This document shows positions 1-9,515 of a DNA stretch of 64,000 bases, one piece after another. Position 1 is the first letter of the stretch, and each line of letters begins with the position of its first letter. This stretch comes from Chryseobacterium sp. YIM B08800 (GTDB lineage Bacteria > Bacteroidota > Bacteroidia > Flavobacteriales > Weeksellaceae). The position numbers and the translations under genes are program-made. Location: positions 90,847-154,846 of the forward strand of contig NZ_JAPDKN010000016.1 of the NCBI RefSeq assembly GCF_026163565.1, in the 5' to 3' direction. The notes beneath the pieces are model-generated. The model made no database searches. It was not told the DNA's origin and was given only the letters and a program-made list of their open reading frames with translations.

Positions 1-19
1 ACACTTTATCAAAAAGTCA

Positions 20-487
20 ATGTTTAAATTTAATATCGTTCTAGGAATATTAATTTTTTTAATTATCGCTTGCAAAGAAGAAAAGGAAGCTTCCAAAGAA
101 GTTGTGATTTCCGAAAAATCCGATTCTTTAAATTTGAAAACAATTGTTAAAACAGAAATTCCCCGGAAGACCTTTTCCTGGCTTGGAAATTATTCCTGTA
201 ATTTTTTGAGGATGAAAGAAGAGTCAGCTGATCCGAGAGGTTGGGGAATGATCAGGATAAAGATTAAAAAAGATTCTGTAAAATTTGGCTTGGATACCTA
301 TATTGAGAATTTTGGAAAAGATTTAACTGTTGTGAATCAGAGCGAAGATAAAATTATTCTTGCATTAAAAAATAAAAAAGATTCCACCTTTATAATCACA
401 AAAAATAAACACAAATATTTTTTGAAAAGTAACTTTATTAACCAAACAGTTGGGGAAACAGAAATTTACGAACTGAAAAAAGAATGA
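20..487 (+). CDS. Small hypothetical lipoprotein
   Basis: 155 residues. The N-terminus is a lipoprotein signal peptide: a hydrophobic stretch from residue 6 ending in the lipobox LIIAC, so Cys18 should be lipidated, followed by a charged linker rich in Lys, Glu and Ser. The mature part (residues 50-155) has short alternating hydrophobic and charged segments that look like beta strands, with no motif I recognise. It lies 39 bp upstream of a LysM-like gene on the same strand, so the two may be co-transcribed. Function unknown; the lipoprotein call is firm. Confidence 0.75.
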   Translation: MFKFNIVLGILIFLIIACKEEKEASKEVVISEKSDSLNLKTIVKTEIPRKTFSWLGNYSCNFLRMKEESADPRGWGMIRIKIKKDSVKFGLDTYIENFGKDLTVVNQSEDKIILALKNKKDSTFIITKNKHKYFLKSNFINQTVGETEIYELKKE

Positions 488-526
488 TTAGCTTAAAAAT
501 AGTTTTCTAAGAAAGATGAAAAATCT

Positions 527-1483
527 ATGATGATCCATTTTATACTTCCCGGAGATAACCTAGAAAATATTGCTGAGAAAATCAGGCTTGAAAATCCTGT
601 TTATCTTAAAGAATTTCACAATCAACATTGCCTGAAAGAAGATTTTATTGTTGATGATTTGGTTCCCGGGAAAAAACTGCTGCTGCCCGATTTTACGAAA
701 ATCAAAACCTATAATGATAAAAATGATGCTCCTTTTAAAAGTCCGGAATTAAATCCTAAAATCGTTTTTAATCCGATTGGCTTTAATGAAAAATTTAAAA
801 CTACAATTAAAGAATCATCCATCAATGATGCTAAAACTATTGACAAAAGTTTTTCTTATATCGCATCTTTGCAATGGATAAAAAATGAATTGGGTGAACA
901 TCTCTTTCATTTTACCAAAGATCAGTTTTCAAATCGCAATAACACAAAAATGGAAAGTCTGGCGATTGAAAGCATGAAATATTTATATCCTATTGAAGTT
1001 TTTGTAAACGTCAAAGGTGAGATTTTGCGAACTGCTTTAAAGAAACAAACTTTGAATAATTTTAATCAGATTAAAGAAAAATTATTAGATTTTTTTCCGG
1101 ATAAATATGCTGAAATATATCTTGAAGAATTTGAATATGCTGCTTTGAATCCCGATATTTTTGATCAGAGAATGAAAGAAGACTGGTTTCTGAAAAGCTA
1201 CTTTTCATCTTTCCGAAATCCTTTTGAAAACGGCAAATCTTTTTTTGAATTGTATTTAGAAAAAACTGTATTAAACATTCAGCAAACTGCAAAATTAACG
1301 GATAACAAAGAAGAAATTCTATTACATCAAACCTTAAAAAATAAGGAAGAAAACCAGGATGATTTCACAGGGAATCTATCAGTTTCTAAAAATAACGGAA
1401 TGATCAGATCTTTAAATGCAGTATATTCTTACAAAGAATTTTCAGTTTCCTATTCCACAGAATTTTCAATTGTAAATATATAA
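527..1483 (+). CDS. Hypothetical protein with N-terminal LysM-like segment
   Basis: 318 residues with no signal peptide. Residues 2-55 read like a LysM domain: a start resembling HFILPGDNLENIAEKI and a closing PGKKLLLPD, as in modules that bind peptidoglycan or act as hubs in multi-protein assemblies. The remainder is charged and has no motif I know. Two ATG codons stand next to each other at 527 and 530 and either may be used. A cytoplasmic LysM-type protein after a lipoprotein gene can belong to secretion or envelope machinery, but nothing else here supports that. Function unknown. Confidence 0.65.
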   Translation: MMIHFILPGDNLENIAEKIRLENPVYLKEFHNQHCLKEDFIVDDLVPGKKLLLPDFTKIKTYNDKNDAPFKSPELNPKIVFNPIGFNEKFKTTIKESSINDAKTIDKSFSYIASLQWIKNELGEHLFHFTKDQFSNRNNTKMESLAIESMKYLYPIEVFVNVKGEILRTALKKQTLNNFNQIKEKLLDFFPDKYAEIYLEEFEYAALNPDIFDQRMKEDWFLKSYFSSFRNPFENGKSFFELYLEKTVLNIQQTAKLTDNKEEILLHQTLKNKEENQDDFTGNLSVSKNNGMIRSLNAVYSYKEFSVSYSTEFSIVNI

Positions 1484-1809
1484 TTTAAACATTTTTTTAA
1501 TTGCCCGTAATTTCTCATCGTATTTCTTTGCTAAGTTTACGCCGTTGTTTAACTTAAAATCAGCCAATATTTTAAAATTCTTTGTTTCCCTTTGCGTTAA
1601 ATTAATGAATGTTTCTTTTGTAATTAGTTGATTTTATATTGTTATTATAGTTAGGGAAGCTTTCATTTTTAAATGTTTTCATAATATTCGTGCATTCGTG
1701 GCAAATCAACAGTTTATTTCCAATTATTTTCTAAAAAACCGCAAAATATATCTGAAAAAAAACTGCTTCAAAATTGAAACAGTCTTTTTAAATATTTTTA
1801 TAAAAAAAA
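1484..1809. other. 326-bp intergenic region between convergent genes, with repeat-like sequence
   Basis: No credible gene. Around 1510-1620 it carries degenerate sequence built on AAAG/GCAAAG words (minus-strand sense) that resembles dispersed flavobacterial intergenic repeats. Its minus-strand translation is open for about 60 codons but has no start codon. A 20-bp word at 1684-1703 recurs inverted at 56192-56211 with one mismatch. A GAAACAGT-type hairpin near 1760-1790 may end transcription from either side. Confidence 0.5.
1684..1703 (+). repeat. Dispersed intergenic repeat (ATTCGTG family), copy 1
   Basis: The 20-mer atattcgtgcattcgtggca matches the reverse complement of 56192-56211 at 19 of 20 positions. 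Both copies lie in non-coding spacers about 54.5 kb apart, so they are members of a short dispersed repeat family and not part of a gene. Confidence 0.6.
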
Positions 1810-3603
1810 CTATTTAATCACGAATTTCAGACTCGCTTCATCAAGTTTTAAAATATAAATTCCCTGCAAGAGGCTTTTTATTTTAATTGATTTTCCGTTT
1901 TTAAAAGGATTATTGATCGTCTGTATTACTTTTCCCTGTAGATTATAGATTTCCGCTTTTTTGATATTTTGTGTATCACCTTTTACAAAAATTTCCTGAT
2001 TGGTAATTGGGTTTGGATAAATCTTTAATTCTTTTGGTTCTGCAAGGATATTTGTTGTTTGACTTTGTCTTAAGGTTGAATTATTGCAAGTCCAGCTCAA
2101 ATTATCAATTGCCACTCTGTTGCTCGAAGAATTATTAATTAAAGCTACCACAACATTCCCTGAAACATTAATATTGTTAATTGTTGTCGTAGTTGCCGTC
2201 GTGCTGTAAGGAACTGTTCCAACATTTACTCCATTTACCTGAACGGTGAAGTTCCCATTACTTCCACTGAATTTAAGTTGTGTTGTAACCGTCAAAGATC
2301 CAATTCCGTTTGCCGAGCTGCTTGATTTCAAAGAACCATCTCTTACGGTAATTGCTTTGTTGGAAATGGTTTGATCACTTCTTGAGTCTGTTGCCGTCCA
2401 TGTAATTCCGTTGCTCGTCCATGTTTTAGTTGAATACGATGATGAACTTGCTGTTGGTATTGTTTCAAAAGTTTCATTCACACAATTTGTAGGATTCGGA
2501 TTGGTTGTTCCTGTATTCGTCGTTGCTGAAACGGTAGTGCTGTTTGCTGAAGAATTTCCGGCAGCATCTTTTGCTTTAATATAAAAATTATAAGTTGTAG
2601 AAGGATTTAATCCTGTAACTGTTGTTGAAGTTGAAGAAACATTTGTTTTTAAACTTCCGTTCATATAAACATCGTAAGAACTTACGGCTACATTATCTGT
2701 AGCTGCATTCCACATAAGAGAAACCGTGTTGGATGTTTTTCCTGAAACAGTTAAATTAGTAACCGTTGACGGAGCTTGAGTATCAGTTGTTGGAGCTTGT
2801 CCTCCCCAAATTTGATTTACATAATTAGGGTTGTCTATAAACGGATTTCTGTTTCCCTGAAAAGTATAAGAAGCATTATTTCTGTTGATTTCTGCCTGCG
2901 AAACCGGATCCTGATTATGCCAAGCTAAAAGTACGTTCAGCTCCCAGGTTTGTAGACCTGGAAATGCAGAACTTCCAAGCATATTTCCTGTAGAAAAAGT
3001 TGAAAGTTTACTTTGATATCTTGTCACAAAATAGAAAACCATTCTTGCTACATCACCTTTAAACTCATCAATAGGCTCAAAAACTGTCCCCGAAAATCCT
3101 GAAGATGACGAGCTTCCCAATTTTGAACCATTTAAAGAAGTAAAACTTGCCGTTCCTACTTTTCCGAAAGGATAATTAGAGCGCATTCCGTTTACTTTTC
3201 CATCTGTCGCTCTGATGAAATGAATGTCGTTTTTCATCGGCGAACCTTCATTAAAAAGACTTTGCGGAACGATATGTTCACGATTGTAGCAATTTCCTTC
3301 AGTAGAGTAGGTGCCGCACTGATTATTTCCCGGAATAAATTTGTATGGATCTGTGGAGTTTGGTTTTTCAGAATAAATATCAAGAATAGAACCGTCGTTT
3401 TCGTAGTTTTTATCAATGTCGGTGGTTTTGTAGGCAGTCCAAAGTCCGTTGTAGCCTTTGTCTTGATGTCCGCTTGTAATGATATTGCTTAAAGCGGTTT
3501 TTAATGAAGCTCCCGACAATCCGTTCGCTGAGTTATAATATCCTGCAGGAGCTTGTGCATTCGCTAACTGCGAGAATATCATACAAAAAAGTAGTTTTTT
3601 CAT
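1810..3603 (-). CDS. T9SS-secreted endonuclease I family nuclease with Fn3 domain
   Basis: 597 residues. A signal peptide (residues 1-17, ending ANAQ) precedes an endonuclease I domain at about 20-265 containing the active-site signature REHIVPQS (residues 108-115), typical of extracellular DNases/RNases with a metal-bound His. A fibronectin type III domain follows at about 277-360, then a Ser/Thr/Asn-rich beta-sandwich-like segment at 375-510. The last 70 residues are a T9SS type A sorting tail with IYPNP and a final GIYILKL stretch. The protein should therefore cross the outer membrane by T9SS and be attached or released, probably to break down external nucleic acid. It stands alone on its strand. 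Confidence 0.88.
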   Translation of the reverse strand: MKKLLFCMIFSQLANAQAPAGYYNSANGLSGASLKTALSNIITSGHQDKGYNGLWTAYKTTDIDKNYENDGSILDIYSEKPNSTDPYKFIPGNNQCGTYSTEGNCYNREHIVPQSLFNEGSPMKNDIHFIRATDGKVNGMRSNYPFGKVGTASFTSLNGSKLGSSSSSGFSGTVFEPIDEFKGDVARMVFYFVTRYQSKLSTFSTGNMLGSSAFPGLQTWELNVLLAWHNQDPVSQAEINRNNASYTFQGNRNPFIDNPNYVNQIWGGQAPTTDTQAPSTVTNLTVSGKTSNTVSLMWNAATDNVAVSSYDVYMNGSLKTNVSSTSTTVTGLNPSTTYNFYIKAKDAAGNSSANSTTVSATTNTGTTNPNPTNCVNETFETIPTASSSSYSTKTWTSNGITWTATDSRSDQTISNKAITVRDGSLKSSSSANGIGSLTVTTQLKFSGSNGNFTVQVNGVNVGTVPYSTTATTTTINNINVSGNVVVALINNSSSNRVAIDNLSWTCNNSTLRQSQTTNILAEPKELKIYPNPITNQEIFVKGDTQNIKKAEIYNLQGKVIQTINNPFKNGKSIKIKSLLQGIYILKLDEASLKFVIK

Positions 3604-3875
3604 AATAATATAATTTGGGTAAGATTATAATAATTTGGTGAATGTAAAATTACATTATTATTAAAGTTTATGTTAGTTAATATTAAATTTTATAAAGCAA
3701 TGCACAATATTTTAATGTTTTGTTTTGAAACAATAATGTTTAAATATTGTTAGGTTTTATTAAAATAAATTGATTATTTTTTGGATTATGAGTGTTATTT
3801 TTATTGATATAAATCATAATTGTTTTCAAAATGATAAAATTATTTATGTTTACTTTTGTTTTAAATTTATTTAGA

Positions 3876-4682
3876 ATGATTAAAAACAACTTTCTTTTTG
3901 CTGGTCTTATCACGGCAACTATTTTTACCGGTTCAATATTAAATGCTCAATGCAATCCGGTTTCAGAGTTTTCGGAAAATTTTGATACTTTATCATGCTG
4001 TAATATGGGTGTAGTTCCATCTTGTTGGAATAGTATTTTAACTGCAGGAGGAGGAAATCAGATTATTTCAAGCACTTCTCCCGCATCAAGCCCGAGTAAT
4101 GTTTACCAGACAGGTTATACCAAAATTTCAATTGTTGTGATGCCTCCGCTTACCAATATCAATGCCGGAACGCATCATTTTAAATTTAAAGCAAGGGTAA
4201 ACTCTGGCCCGGGTCTTTTAGATTTTGGATATATCACCGATGTAAATGATGCTTCAACATTTGTTGTTTTGCAATCGATTACAATTAATAATTTAACGTA
4301 TGACAACACTTCCGAGAGAACTTTTGATGTACCAACCACAGTTCCTGCAAATGCAAGACTGGCAATAAGAAATCCGGGAACAACTTGGGCAGGACATTAT
4401 TGGGATGATGCAGTCTGGGAACCGAAAACAGCTTTGTCAACCATTGATTTAAAGTTAAATGATTTTAAAATTTATCCAAATCCGTTTAAGGATGTAATTA
4501 CTATTTCTGAAACAAAAGAAATTCAACAATTAAAGATTACAGATGTTTCCGGAAGATTAATAAAAACAATCGAAAAACCTTCTTCTAAAATAAACATGAG
4601 CGAATTGAAAGCAGCAATTTATTTTATGACTACAGAATTTAAAGACGGCAAATCACAAACCATTAAAATTATCAAAGAATAA
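3876..4682 (+). CDS. T9SS type A sorting-domain protein, function unknown
   Basis: I place the start at the ATG at 3876, because the protein then begins MIKNNFLFAGLITATIF, a normal signal peptide ending in LNAQ. The upstream ATG at 3831 would add 15 residues ahead of it. The mature part (about 245 residues) starts with a segment of the kind F-S-E-N-F-D-T-L and a Cys pair, resembling the beta-sandwich (cleaved-adhesin or MAM-like) domains of T9SS cargo. The C-terminal 70 residues are a sorting tail with KIYPNPF and DVSGRLIKTI. Surface-exposed or secreted; substrate unknown. Confidence 0.8.
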   Translation: MIKNNFLFAGLITATIFTGSILNAQCNPVSEFSENFDTLSCCNMGVVPSCWNSILTAGGGNQIISSTSPASSPSNVYQTGYTKISIVVMPPLTNINAGTHHFKFKARVNSGPGLLDFGYITDVNDASTFVVLQSITINNLTYDNTSERTFDVPTTVPANARLAIRNPGTTWAGHYWDDAVWEPKTALSTIDLKLNDFKIYPNPFKDVITISETKEIQQLKITDVSGRLIKTIEKPSSKINMSELKAAIYFMTTEFKDGKSQTIKIIKE

Positions 4683-4720
4683 TTATTTTAAAACCACTCT
4701 TATTTTTAACATGTAATCAA

Positions 4721-4751
4721 AAAAGTCAACACAAAATTTGTGTTGACTTTT
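4721..4751. terminator. Bidirectional terminator between convergent genes
   Basis: A 15-bp perfect inverted repeat, aaaagtcaacacaaa and tttgtgttgactttt, with A-run and T-run at its ends. It serves the plus-strand T9SS gene ending at 4682 and the minus-strand gene ending at 4774. Confidence 0.8.
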
Positions 4752-4773
4752 AATATAATTTAAAATAAAAATC

Positions 4774-5301
4774 TTATTTTTTCATTTCCGGAGGATAGTT
4801 TGCCATAATTTCGGCAACAATCTGAGGAATTTGTTTTTGTTTAGCTTTTGGTCGGTCTACAGAAATTCCACTACCGATTCCCTGCCAAACTAATTTTTGA
4901 GATCTAGAGTCTACAAGATCTACAATAATTGCTCCTTCGTTATAGTTACTAGTCCAGGTTCTGTTCATTCCGATTCCCCAACCGAAACCACCGCCCCATC
5001 CCCACATTCCGTAAGGACTTGTACTGTTGATGTCGGTAATTTTTTTGTGGTTAGCTTTTACATTCACAATCAAATCAGGATTTTCTCCCGGTTGAAGTCC
5101 TTTCATCTGCAATTGTTTAGACAGCTCATTCAAAACTCTGTCTTTATCGATGTCATTCAGTTTCAAATCATCGATTCTGATTTTATATGTTTTGTAAGTC
5201 GTAAAATTAGCAGTTTGAGCATAATCTGAACGTACCTGAAATGGGCTACAAGACGATAAACCTAAACTTGCTGCAAGCAAAATAAAAATATATTTCTTCA
5301 T
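4774..5301 (-). CDS. DUF4136 family lipoprotein
   Basis: 175 residues with a lipobox at LGLSSC (Cys18). The mature region matches DUF4136: an early FTTYKTYKI segment, then DRVLNELSKQLQMKGL and later a Gly/Trp-rich loop and the VDLVDSRSQKLVWQG strand. DUF4136 proteins are periplasm-facing lipoproteins of unknown role found widely in Bacteroidota. It starts 1 bp after the stop of the DUF5522 gene, so the two are transcribed together. Confidence 0.82.
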   Translation of the reverse strand: MKKYIFILLAASLGLSSCSPFQVRSDYAQTANFTTYKTYKIRIDDLKLNDIDKDRVLNELSKQLQMKGLQPGENPDLIVNVKANHKKITDINSTSPYGMWGWGGGFGWGIGMNRTWTSNYNEGAIIVDLVDSRSQKLVWQGIGSGISVDRPKAKQKQIPQIVAEIMANYPPEMKK

Positions 5302-5302
5302 T

Positions 5303-5488
<186 letters not shown>

Positions 5489-5516
5489 TTAAATCAAAAC
5501 TTTTATATTTGTTATC

Positions 5517-5846
5517 ATGATAATTGTGTGCCAAAAGCTCCTCAAAAATACAAAAATAAACGGCATTACGCTCTATCCTTTTATTTTCATTAAAAATCCT
5601 GAAGATAAGAAGAATAGGGTTCTGATTAATCATGAAAAAATTCATATCAGACAGCAATTGGAGTTGTTGATTATTTTCTTTTACATTTTATACGTTGCAG
5701 AATATTATTATCATTTTTTTAAACTTAAAAATCCTCATTTAGCGTACCGTGCGATTTCTTTTGAAAGAGAAGCTTACTCAATGGAACACGATTTAAATTA
5801 TCTAAAGAAGAGAAAATTCTGGGCATTCAGAAAATACTTTAATTAA
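5517..5846 (+). CDS. Small hypothetical protein with HExxH-like motif
   Basis: 109 residues. Residues 38-44 read NHEKIHI, an HExxH arrangement of the zinc-metallopeptidase type, followed by a hydrophobic segment (about 50-66, LLIIFFYILYVAEYYY) that could be membrane-associated, and later by EREAY, where a third ligand Glu could lie. This layout recalls a minimal M48/M56-like peptidase core, but the protein is much shorter than characterised peptidases. I treat the motif as suggestive only. Its start lies 31 bp from the divergent DUF5522 start. Confidence 0.6.
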   Translation: MIIVCQKLLKNTKINGITLYPFIFIKNPEDKKNRVLINHEKIHIRQQLELLIIFFYILYVAEYYYHFFKLKNPHLAYRAISFEREAYSMEHDLNYLKKRKFWAFRKYFN

Positions 5847-5861
5847 AAGATTAGCACTCCA

Positions 5862-5917
5862 AAATTCCCCTCCTTTGGAGGGGTGTCAAAAATTCTTTGA
5901 ATTTTTGACGGGGTGGT
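5862..5917. repeat. Double-hairpin intergenic repeat (CCCCT family), copy 1
   Basis: The element begins AAATTCCCCT and ends GACGGGGTGGT. It holds one hairpin, cccctcctttggagggg, and a second palindrome, caaaaattctttgaatttttg. The second copy at 62149-62200 keeps the ends and both hairpins but has a different sequence in the second stem. Confidence 0.65.
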
Positions 5918-5988
5918 AAAAAGAAGCAGCAAATATCCTCAATACTAGCAAAAATCTGTTTTACCAACACAAGCTCAAATAAAAAAAC

Positions 5989-5996
5989 TAATTTTG
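5989..5996 (+). promoter_or_regulatory. Candidate -7 element (TAATTTTG) for the ACC deaminase gene
   Basis: TAATTTTG fits the Bacteroidetes -7 consensus TAnnTTTG and lies 29 bp before the ATG at 6025. I see no good TTTG at -33, so this is a partial match. Confidence 0.4.
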
Positions 5997-6024
5997 TTAA
6001 AACAAATATCATTTAAACAAAGAA

Positions 6025-6933
6025 ATGTTATTACAACTTCCTACAGAAACCATTCCCATTCAGGAAATCCCAATTAATAAAAAAGTAAAACTTTTCATCA
6101 AAAGAGAAGACTTTATTCATCCTCAAATTTCAGGTAACAAATACTGGAAACTTTTTTACAATATTAATAACTACTTAGAAAATTCGCCGGAAAATCCTTT
6201 AATCATCACATTTGGCGGAGCTTATTCAAACCATATTTCAGCAGTTTCTGCTACGGGAAATCTTTTTGGAATTAAAACTTTAGGCATTATAAGAGGCGAA
6301 GAATTAGAAAAAAAATGGCGGGATAATCCGACTTTACTTTTTGCCAAAAGAAACGGAATGAATTTAAAATTTGTTTCGCGTGAAGAATATCGCCATAAAG
6401 AAAAATTAACCGAATTTTTACAACATGAATTTCCGGAAGCATTAATAATTCCTGAAGGCGGAACCAATAAAAATGCTGTTCAGGGCATTAAAATGATGCT
6501 CAATAACGATACAAAAGATTTTGATTATCTTTGCACAGCAGTTGGAACCGGAGGTACTTTGGCGGGGATTTCAGAATTTTGTGAAGATAATCAGAAGGTT
6601 ATAGGTTTTAAAGTAGTTGAAGATTCTTCTTTAGAAAGCAAAATGTCAGAATTAACCTCGAAGAAAAATTTTCATCTAAACGATGCTGCTTTTGGTGGTT
6701 ATGGTAAAATAAATGATGAAAATATTCGTTTTATCAATGATTTTAAAGCGAAATTTAATATTCCTTTAGAACCAGTGTATACAGGAAAGATGATGCAGAA
6801 AGTTTTTGAAATGATCGATGCTGATTATTTTCCTGAAGGAAGCAAAATTCTGTGTTTTCATACCGGAGGCTTGCAGGGAATAGAAGGCGCCAATTTGCTT
6901 TTAGAAAAACAAAATAGAAATTTAATAATGTAA
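6025..6933 (+). CDS. PLP-dependent ACC deaminase / D-cysteine desulfhydrase family enzyme
   Basis: 302 residues, the usual family length. The N-terminal segment PQISGNKYWKL (residues 33-43) supplies the lysine expected to hold PLP (Lys39), and TFGGAYSNHISA (63-74) is the family's cofactor and substrate loop. GTGGTLAG (near 174-181) is the phosphate-binding glycine loop. Members convert 1-aminocyclopropane-1-carboxylate to 2-oxobutyrate and ammonia, or release sulfide from D-cysteine; sequence alone does not separate the two. Cytoplasmic. It is a single gene downstream of an intergenic hairpin repeat. Confidence 0.82.
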   Translation: MLLQLPTETIPIQEIPINKKVKLFIKREDFIHPQISGNKYWKLFYNINNYLENSPENPLIITFGGAYSNHISAVSATGNLFGIKTLGIIRGEELEKKWRDNPTLLFAKRNGMNLKFVSREEYRHKEKLTEFLQHEFPEALIIPEGGTNKNAVQGIKMMLNNDTKDFDYLCTAVGTGGTLAGISEFCEDNQKVIGFKVVEDSSLESKMSELTSKKNFHLNDAAFGGYGKINDENIRFINDFKAKFNIPLEPVYTGKMMQKVFEMIDADYFPEGSKILCFHTGGLQGIEGANLLLEKQNRNLIM

Positions 6934-7013
6934 AGCCGAAAAAGTATGATGAATTCATACGACAATTTTAAAACACAGGTGGATTACTTGTAGGGCTTTA
7001 AAAATCAAAAAAC

Positions 7014-8069
7014 ATGAAAAGACTTTTCTTACTAATTAGCCTTTTAGTTTTATCAAAATTCTCAGCTCAGACCTGGGCAACAGAAGATCAATACATTCAG
7101 AAATTTGCTCAATATGCAGTTGAAGAAATGGAAAAATACAAAATTCCGGCTTCAATTACACTTGCACAAGGACTTTTAGAAACAGGTGGCGGACAAAGCC
7201 GTTTGGCGCTGGAAGGAAAAAATCACTTCGGTATAAAATGTAAAGAAGACTGGACCGGAAAAACAATGAAGCACACCGATGATGCTCCGAATGAGTGTTT
7301 CCGTGTGTATGATGATCCTAAACAATCTTACGAAGACCACTCTATATTTCTGGCAACAAGAAAATACTACACCAAACTTTTTGATCTTGATATGAAAGAT
7401 TATAAAGCTTGGGCGCATGGTTTAAAAAAAGCAGGTTACGCTACCAATCCTCGTTATGCATCAATTCTGATCGGAAAAATTGAAAAATACAAGCTGTATG
7501 AATTTGATGAAGTAAATTCCAAAGAAGTTCTTTATGCCGTATTAAAAAAATATCCGGGATTACAGGAAGACAGACAGTTTATGACTCAGCTTGAACCTGC
7601 AAAAGAAAAGAAAAAAACAATTGCTCCGACTCCTAAAACTCAATCTCAACCTAAAGTTTATGCTTTAGCTCCTGAAAAAAAGGAAAGAGTAAAAACAAAA
7701 GCAGAGATTTTAAATTCAATTTTAATTAAAAGTCATCCGAATGGTGGTTTGAAATATATTGTGATTCCTGAAGATACTGATGTACAGTATATTGCTAAGA
7801 AATTTAAAATCAGCGAAAGTAAATTGATGAAATGGAACGAGCTGGAGGGAACTGCATTAGCAAAAAATGAAGTTGTTTTTCTTGAATCTAAGAATTCTCA
7901 GGGAAATACTCCAATCTACAAAACCGAATCTGGCGAAGATATGTATGATATCGCACAGAAATTTGGCATCAAACTCAATAAATTATATGCTAAAAACAGA
8001 ATGGATGAGGGACAAAAACCATCCACTGGACAATTAATTTATCTGATCGACAAAAAACCTAGAAACTAA
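7014..8069 (+). CDS. Exported glucosaminidase with C-terminal LysM domains
   Basis: 351 residues. A signal peptide (1-18, ending KFSAQ) leads to a FlgJ/LytG-type glucosaminidase domain at about 28-165. Its signature SITLAQGLLETGGGQSRLA contains the expected catalytic Glu in LLETG. A Lys/Pro-rich linker (190-225) is followed by two LysM-like modules: residues 238-293 with IPEDTDVQYIAKKFKI, and 300-346 with ESGEDMYDIAQKFGI. It should cleave peptidoglycan glycan strands in the periplasm or at the surface, for growth or cell separation. The gene precedes hemL, separated by an inverted repeat. Confidence 0.87.
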   Translation: MKRLFLLISLLVLSKFSAQTWATEDQYIQKFAQYAVEEMEKYKIPASITLAQGLLETGGGQSRLALEGKNHFGIKCKEDWTGKTMKHTDDAPNECFRVYDDPKQSYEDHSIFLATRKYYTKLFDLDMKDYKAWAHGLKKAGYATNPRYASILIGKIEKYKLYEFDEVNSKEVLYAVLKKYPGLQEDRQFMTQLEPAKEKKKTIAPTPKTQSQPKVYALAPEKKERVKTKAEILNSILIKSHPNGGLKYIVIPEDTDVQYIAKKFKISESKLMKWNELEGTALAKNEVVFLESKNSQGNTPIYKTESGEDMYDIAQKFGIKLNKLYAKNRMDEGQKPSTGQLIYLIDKKPRN

Positions 8070-8085
8070 AATCAGTTGTTAGGTT

Positions 8086-8149
8086 TTAGTTGATGGTTGT
8101 TAGTTTTAAGAACTGATAATTAATCGCTATCAACTAATTACCATCAACT
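8086..8149. repeat. Imperfect inverted repeat between the glucosaminidase gene and hemL
   Basis: The arms tagttgatggttgttagtt (8086-8104) and aactaattaccatcaacta (8131-8149) pair at 16 of 19 positions. A and T runs are absent, so it is not a standard terminator. It looks like a short palindromic intergenic repeat. Confidence 0.5.
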
Positions 8150-8164
8150 ATCAACTAAATAATA

Positions 8165-9448
8165 ATGAAATACCAAAGAAGTTCAGCTTTATTTGAAGAG
8201 GCTTACAAATATATTCCGGGAGGTGTAAATTCTCCGGTTCGTGCTTTTAAATCGGTGGGTGGAGTTCCCGTTTTTATGAAATCTGCGAAAGGTGCTTACC
8301 TTACAGATGCTGATGACAACACGTACATAGATTACATTAATTCTTGGGGACCTGCCATTTTAGGTCACACCCATCCTGAAGTTTTAGAAGAATTAAAAAT
8401 TCAGGCAGAAAAAGGATTCTCTTTTGGCGCACCAACGGAATTAGAAACTGAAATTGCAAAATTCATTACAGAAAATGTTCCGAATATCGACCAGATAAGA
8501 ATGGTTTCTTCAGGTACAGAGGCTTGTATGAGCGCAATCAGACTGGCAAGAGGTTTTACAGGAAGAGATAAATTTATCAAATTTGAAGGCTGTTATCATG
8601 GTCATTCAGATTCGTTTTTGATAAAAGCGGGAAGTGGTGCTGCAACTTTTGGAAACCCGAATTCTCCAGGTGTAACTCAGGGAACAGCAAAAGATACTTT
8701 ATTAGCAAGATATAATGATTTTGAGCAAGTAGAAGATTTGTTCAGACATAATCAGGGTGAAATTGCAGCGGTAATTATTGAGCCGGTTGCAGGAAACATG
8801 GGTTGTGTACTTCCTGAAAACGATTTCTTACAAAAATTAAGAAAGATCTGTGACGAAAACGGAGCTTTACTGATCTTCGATGAAGTAATGACAGGTTTCA
8901 GACTGGCTTTTGGCGGAGCTCAGGAATTATTTAATGTGAAAGCCGATTTGGTAACTTATGGAAAAGTAATCGGAGGCGGACTTCCGGTAGGAGCTTTTGC
9001 AGGAAGAAATGAAATTATGGATCATCTTGCTCCAAAAGGCGGAGTTTATCAGGCCGGAACTTTGAGTGGAAATCCTTTGGCAATGAGAGCAGGTTTAAAA
9101 ACTTTGCAAATCATTAAAAATGACCCTGAATTTTTCAACAGATTGGCTAAAACAACAGAAACGTTAGACTTTGAAATCGGAAAAATTTTAAGTGAAAAAG
9201 GAATTGAGCACAGGATCAACAGAAAAGGTTCGATGATGTCGGTTTTCTTCCACATTAATGCGGTTTCTAATTTTGATGAGGCACAAAATGCTAATCATTC
9301 ATTATTCAATAATTTCTTTCATCAGATGTTAACCAACGGAATTTATCTTCCGCCAAGTGGTTATGAAACCTATTTCATCAGTGATGCAATCAAGGACAAA
9401 GAAATCGATATGACTTTGGAAGCGGTAAGAAAATTTCAGTATTCTTAA
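8165..9448 (+). CDS. hemL: Glutamate-1-semialdehyde 2,1-aminomutase
   Basis: 427 residues, matching the family. This PLP enzyme makes 5-aminolevulinate from glutamate-1-semialdehyde in the C5 tetrapyrrole pathway. Hallmarks are [10 protein letters not shown] (19-28), [15 protein letters not shown] (115-129), the cofactor Asp in [12 protein letters not shown] (235-246), and the Schiff-base lysine in [15 protein letters not shown] (Lys267). No other heme gene is adjacent. It is followed by a bidirectional terminator shared with the convergent gene ending at 9516. Confidence 0.96.
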   Translation: MKYQRSSALFEEAYKYIPGGVNSPVRAFKSVGGVPVFMKSAKGAYLTDADDNTYIDYINSWGPAILGHTHPEVLEELKIQAEKGFSFGAPTELETEIAKFITENVPNIDQIRMVSSGTEACMSAIRLARGFTGRDKFIKFEGCYHGHSDSFLIKAGSGAATFGNPNSPGVTQGTAKDTLLARYNDFEQVEDLFRHNQGEIAAVIIEPVAGNMGCVLPENDFLQKLRKICDENGALLIFDEVMTGFRLAFGGAQELFNVKADLVTYGKVIGGGLPVGAFAGRNEIMDHLAPKGGVYQAGTLSGNPLAMRAGLKTLQIIKNDPEFFNRLAKTTETLDFEIGKILSEKGIEHRINRKGSMMSVFFHINAVSNFDEAQNANHSLFNNFFHQMLTNGIYLPPSGYETYFISDAIKDKEIDMTLEAVRKFQYS

Positions 9449-9471
9449 AATTTGGATTTTTTAGAAAATTT

Positions 9472-9502
9472 AAATCCTCTCTCAAAACCTGAGAGAGGAT
9501 TT
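9472..9502. terminator. Bidirectional terminator after hemL
   Basis: A 13-bp perfect stem, aaatcctctctca and tgagagaggattt, with a 5-nt loop aaacc. It lies between the convergent hemL gene and the Cys-rich protein gene. Confidence 0.8.
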
Positions 9503-9515
9503 CATTTATTGACAT

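Noticed and set aside
1510..1640. Possible gene remnant on the minus strand after the LysM-like gene
   Set aside because: The frame is open for about 60 codons and reads protein-like, but it has no start, and its AAAG/GCAAAG-type words resemble common flavobacterial spacer repeats. I could not separate remnant from repeat.
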